From: Cucumis sativus
Taxonomy: Eukaryota > Streptophyta > Magnoliopsida > Cucurbitales > Cucurbitaceae
Direction: 5' to 3'
Length of the DNA: 64,000 bases
Assembly: GCF_000004075.3 (NCBI RefSeq)
Contig: NC_026656.2
Span: 14,012,001 to 14,076,000, forward strand
Position 1 is the stretch's first letter; every line of letters starts with the position of its first letter. The translations under genes were made by a program, and so were the position numbers. The notes below the pieces were generated by a model. That model ran no database searches, was not told the DNA's origin, and saw only the letters and a list, made by a program, of their open reading frames with translations. Of this stretch, positions 62,701 to 64,000 are shown piece after piece.

Positions 62701-63941
62701 TTTTAAACAACTGTATTAGCATCAACTTTGTACTTTCATTTACATCAACTTCAATAGGATGTACGCTAATATCTTGTTGCTCTTGTTTTGTTCAGGATAT
62801 TTTTCCTCAACTCCTGAAATTGGTTTCAAACTCTTTTACTGCATTTTTCTTGGTTATTCTCATAATTAAAATGAATTCTAATGCTATTTTCCAGTCCTTG
62901 TAGGTGTATCGTTCTTCTTTGATGATAACCCTTTTTCTTCAACATCACCATGTCCAATTTAAATTGTATGCCGCATGAGCGTGAACATGTACCATTCAAA
63001 CAAAGTAAATGAGAGTATTCTGCTTTGCTTCCCCTTTTGTACTAATACTAAAAGCAGAAAGAAAAATGTGTAGACAATTCCTCACATAATAACAAAAGTT
63101 CTTACTCATCTTCGTGGCTCTGCTTACCTGAAGTACAATCTCATTTACTTTCAGCTTAATTGACTTTCTCCCCTCACCCTTCGTTGGTACATAGTTACCA
63201 TCAGCTGTCGAATTCCGATGTCCCTGAACCAGTTTTGCCAAGCCAATCTGGTCCCCATGAGATGCAAACATTAATGTTGATTCTACAAATGCAATGAATT
63301 AATCTATCAGCATAATGCAGCATTCATGGCACTAATTTAATAGAATAAAGCATGAATAGATGAATAGGGAATGTGTGCTCATTTACCTAAGGGGGTAGGA
63401 AAGATACGGTCCACTTCAGTTTCAAACATAAATGGCATAGGTCCACGGATAGAATTGTTATTAGTCTCTGTACTGTGGTTGTCTTCAAGAACTTTTTCAT
63501 TGTCATTCTCTTGTGAAGTCTTTCCTCCTGGTAGTATATATAAAGCAAGTCCAGTCTTGTCGTCATCTAGAATAGCAAACTGATTCTCATTGGGACCAAT
63601 AAAGGCAGCATCTCGACCTAAGGACACCAAAAATATAGTGATTCAATTGTGTTCCCAATCATGCCTGTATTTCTCATATATTTACCTTAATGCATTGAAA
63701 CATATTGAATGTATAAATACATACCTTTGACTGTGGTGCATTTACTGTTTGCTGTTTGAGAATCAGTATTTTCCCAATAAAGTACAACTTCATTAGTGGC
63801 CCCACTAAACTCATAAGTTACAAGAAATAGACGCTGCTTTCTACTATGAACAATGAACTTCGGATGAAATTCAACATTCCCTGGGATCTGCAGGATTAAA
63901 ATTTTCTCCACATTGAAATCCCACCTTTTGATTTGGATAAA
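56711..63941 (-). CDS. TWD40-1: TPLATE complex subunit TWD40-1, 3' part (5' exons beyond the window)
   Basis: Minus strand, eleven exons: 63941-63725, 63617-63387, 63282-63128, 61479-61351, 60867-60750, 60591-60396, 60227-60116, 59747-59593, 59165-57719, 57540-57346 and 57181-56711. They join in frame to 1141 residues ending PSPFG. The N-terminal WD40 part is off the right edge. Seen are GNVEFHPKFIVH, LLWIGPALVFST, LRITPRSLDIL, QLGYACIKFGQFD (alpha-solenoid), RVRSTGWTQGIFANFAAES, a long Ser/Pro/Gln-rich linker with two GLPDGGVPPQ motifs, PRGAAASICFKTGLAHLEQ (TPR-like), and a C-terminal CDLCGAK/GCIICGM zinc-finger-like pair. TWD40-1 is a subunit of the plant TPLATE adaptor for clathrin-mediated endocytosis. 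The fourth intron shown (60868-61350) is of AT-AC type. Confidence 0.93.
57884..57979 (-). repeat. Duplicated GLPDGGVPPQ coding motif in TWD40-1
   Basis: Minus-strand codons at 57979-57950 and 57913-57884 both encode GLPDGGVPPQ, 22 residues apart, in the disordered linker. A similar pair exists in the Arabidopsis protein as I remember it, suggesting a conserved short interaction motif. Confidence 0.75.
59845..60005. mobile_element. ATAGCAAA-type MITE relic in TWD40-1 intron
   Basis: TGAATATGGCAAAATTAGTGATA at the left and AAATTTGCTACTTTTGCAATTT at the right. The inside has three copies of a GGCTATCAGA-like unit (CAGACGGCTATCAGACAGTAATCATAGGG..). Diverged member of the same family. Confidence 0.5.
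60868..61350 (-). other. U12-type AT-AC intron of TWD40-1
   Basis: On the minus strand the intron begins ATATCCTT (61350 down), the U12 5' splice-site consensus, and ends GCAC (60868). ACTTAAC at 60884-60878, about eleven bases before the end, fits the U12 branch-site consensus TCCTTAAC. Removing exactly these 483 bases joins CCT TCA to TAT CGA in phase 0 and gives FDKGIPS-YRSLLWIGPAL, which is continuous in the family. No GT..AG choice gives that join. Confidence 0.8.
61909..62705 (-). mobile_element. 5'-truncated LINE retrotransposon with poly-A tail
   Basis: In a TWD40-1 intron, same strand. Order on the minus strand: NMLDNEIANAASALEIL (62665-62600), NDNFTTKSTFLNL, then CCLCSKDEETLDHLFLHC (zf-RVT zinc finger, about 62390-62335), then ILWKCVTRSLLWCIWKERN (about 62220-62165). 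A T run on the plus strand at 61909-61920 is its poly-A tail. Frameshifts separate the segments. The target-site duplication was not found. Confidence 0.75.
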
Positions 63942-64000
63942 CTGAAGACTACATAATAATTATTGATAATATATAGGTCAAAATATTACCGATGTATACA

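Overview
The window looks like AT-rich nuclear DNA of a eudicot plant. Genes are split by introns with GT..AG borders (one exception, below). The products are plant-specific or plant-type: a GRAS factor, a CEP peptide-hormone precursor, a TPLATE-complex subunit and a MIP1-type leucine-zipper protein. Short genes sit in long AT-rich spacers littered with transposon relics. A cucurbit is my best guess, from gene style and repeat families, but nothing seen here proves it.

Layout. 1-2.7 kb: spacer with a hAT-like MITE. 2.7-8.5 kb (+): first copy of a Golgi-type GH43 glycosidase, with a LINE relic in its long intron. 9.2-12.2 kb (+): a small conserved plant protein of unknown function, with the tail of a Ty3/gypsy element in an intron. 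14.5-17.1 kb (+): second GH43 copy. 17.9-21.4 kb (-): a SHORT-ROOT-like GRAS gene with two introns. 21.4-28.3 kb: spacer with a broken duplicate of the 9.2 kb gene at about 26.4-27.0 kb. 28.3-28.7 kb (-): ribosomal protein L26 with a telo-box just upstream. About 30.5-31.6 kb (-): LINE relic. 33.0-35.1 kb (+): VDAC. 35.9-37.4 kb: two diverged 5S-rRNA-like LTRs of Cassandra type with a palindromic MITE between them. 42.9-43.2 kb (+): CEP precursor with two hormone domains. 43-51 kb: spacer with MITEs, a degenerate minisatellite and a long hairpin. 51.0-52.7 kb (-): MIP1-type leucine-zipper gene with no DUF547 part visible. 56.7-63.9 kb (-): 3' part of the TPLATE-complex gene TWD40-1, whose N-terminal exons lie past the right edge; one of its introns is of the U12 AT-AC class.

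The genes are mostly unrelated housekeeping and developmental genes, not a pathway. The GH43 copies are a local tandem duplication enclosing the unknown gene. As far as I remember, Arabidopsis chromosome 3 carries relatives of GH43, RPL26, a VDAC, TWD40-1 and a CEP gene in the same general region, so the order may be an ancestral block rather than a functional cluster. The most unusual sequence-level observations are the AT-AC intron, the Cassandra-like LTR pair, the truncated duplicate of the unknown gene, and the family of ATAGCAAA-ended palindromic MITEs.
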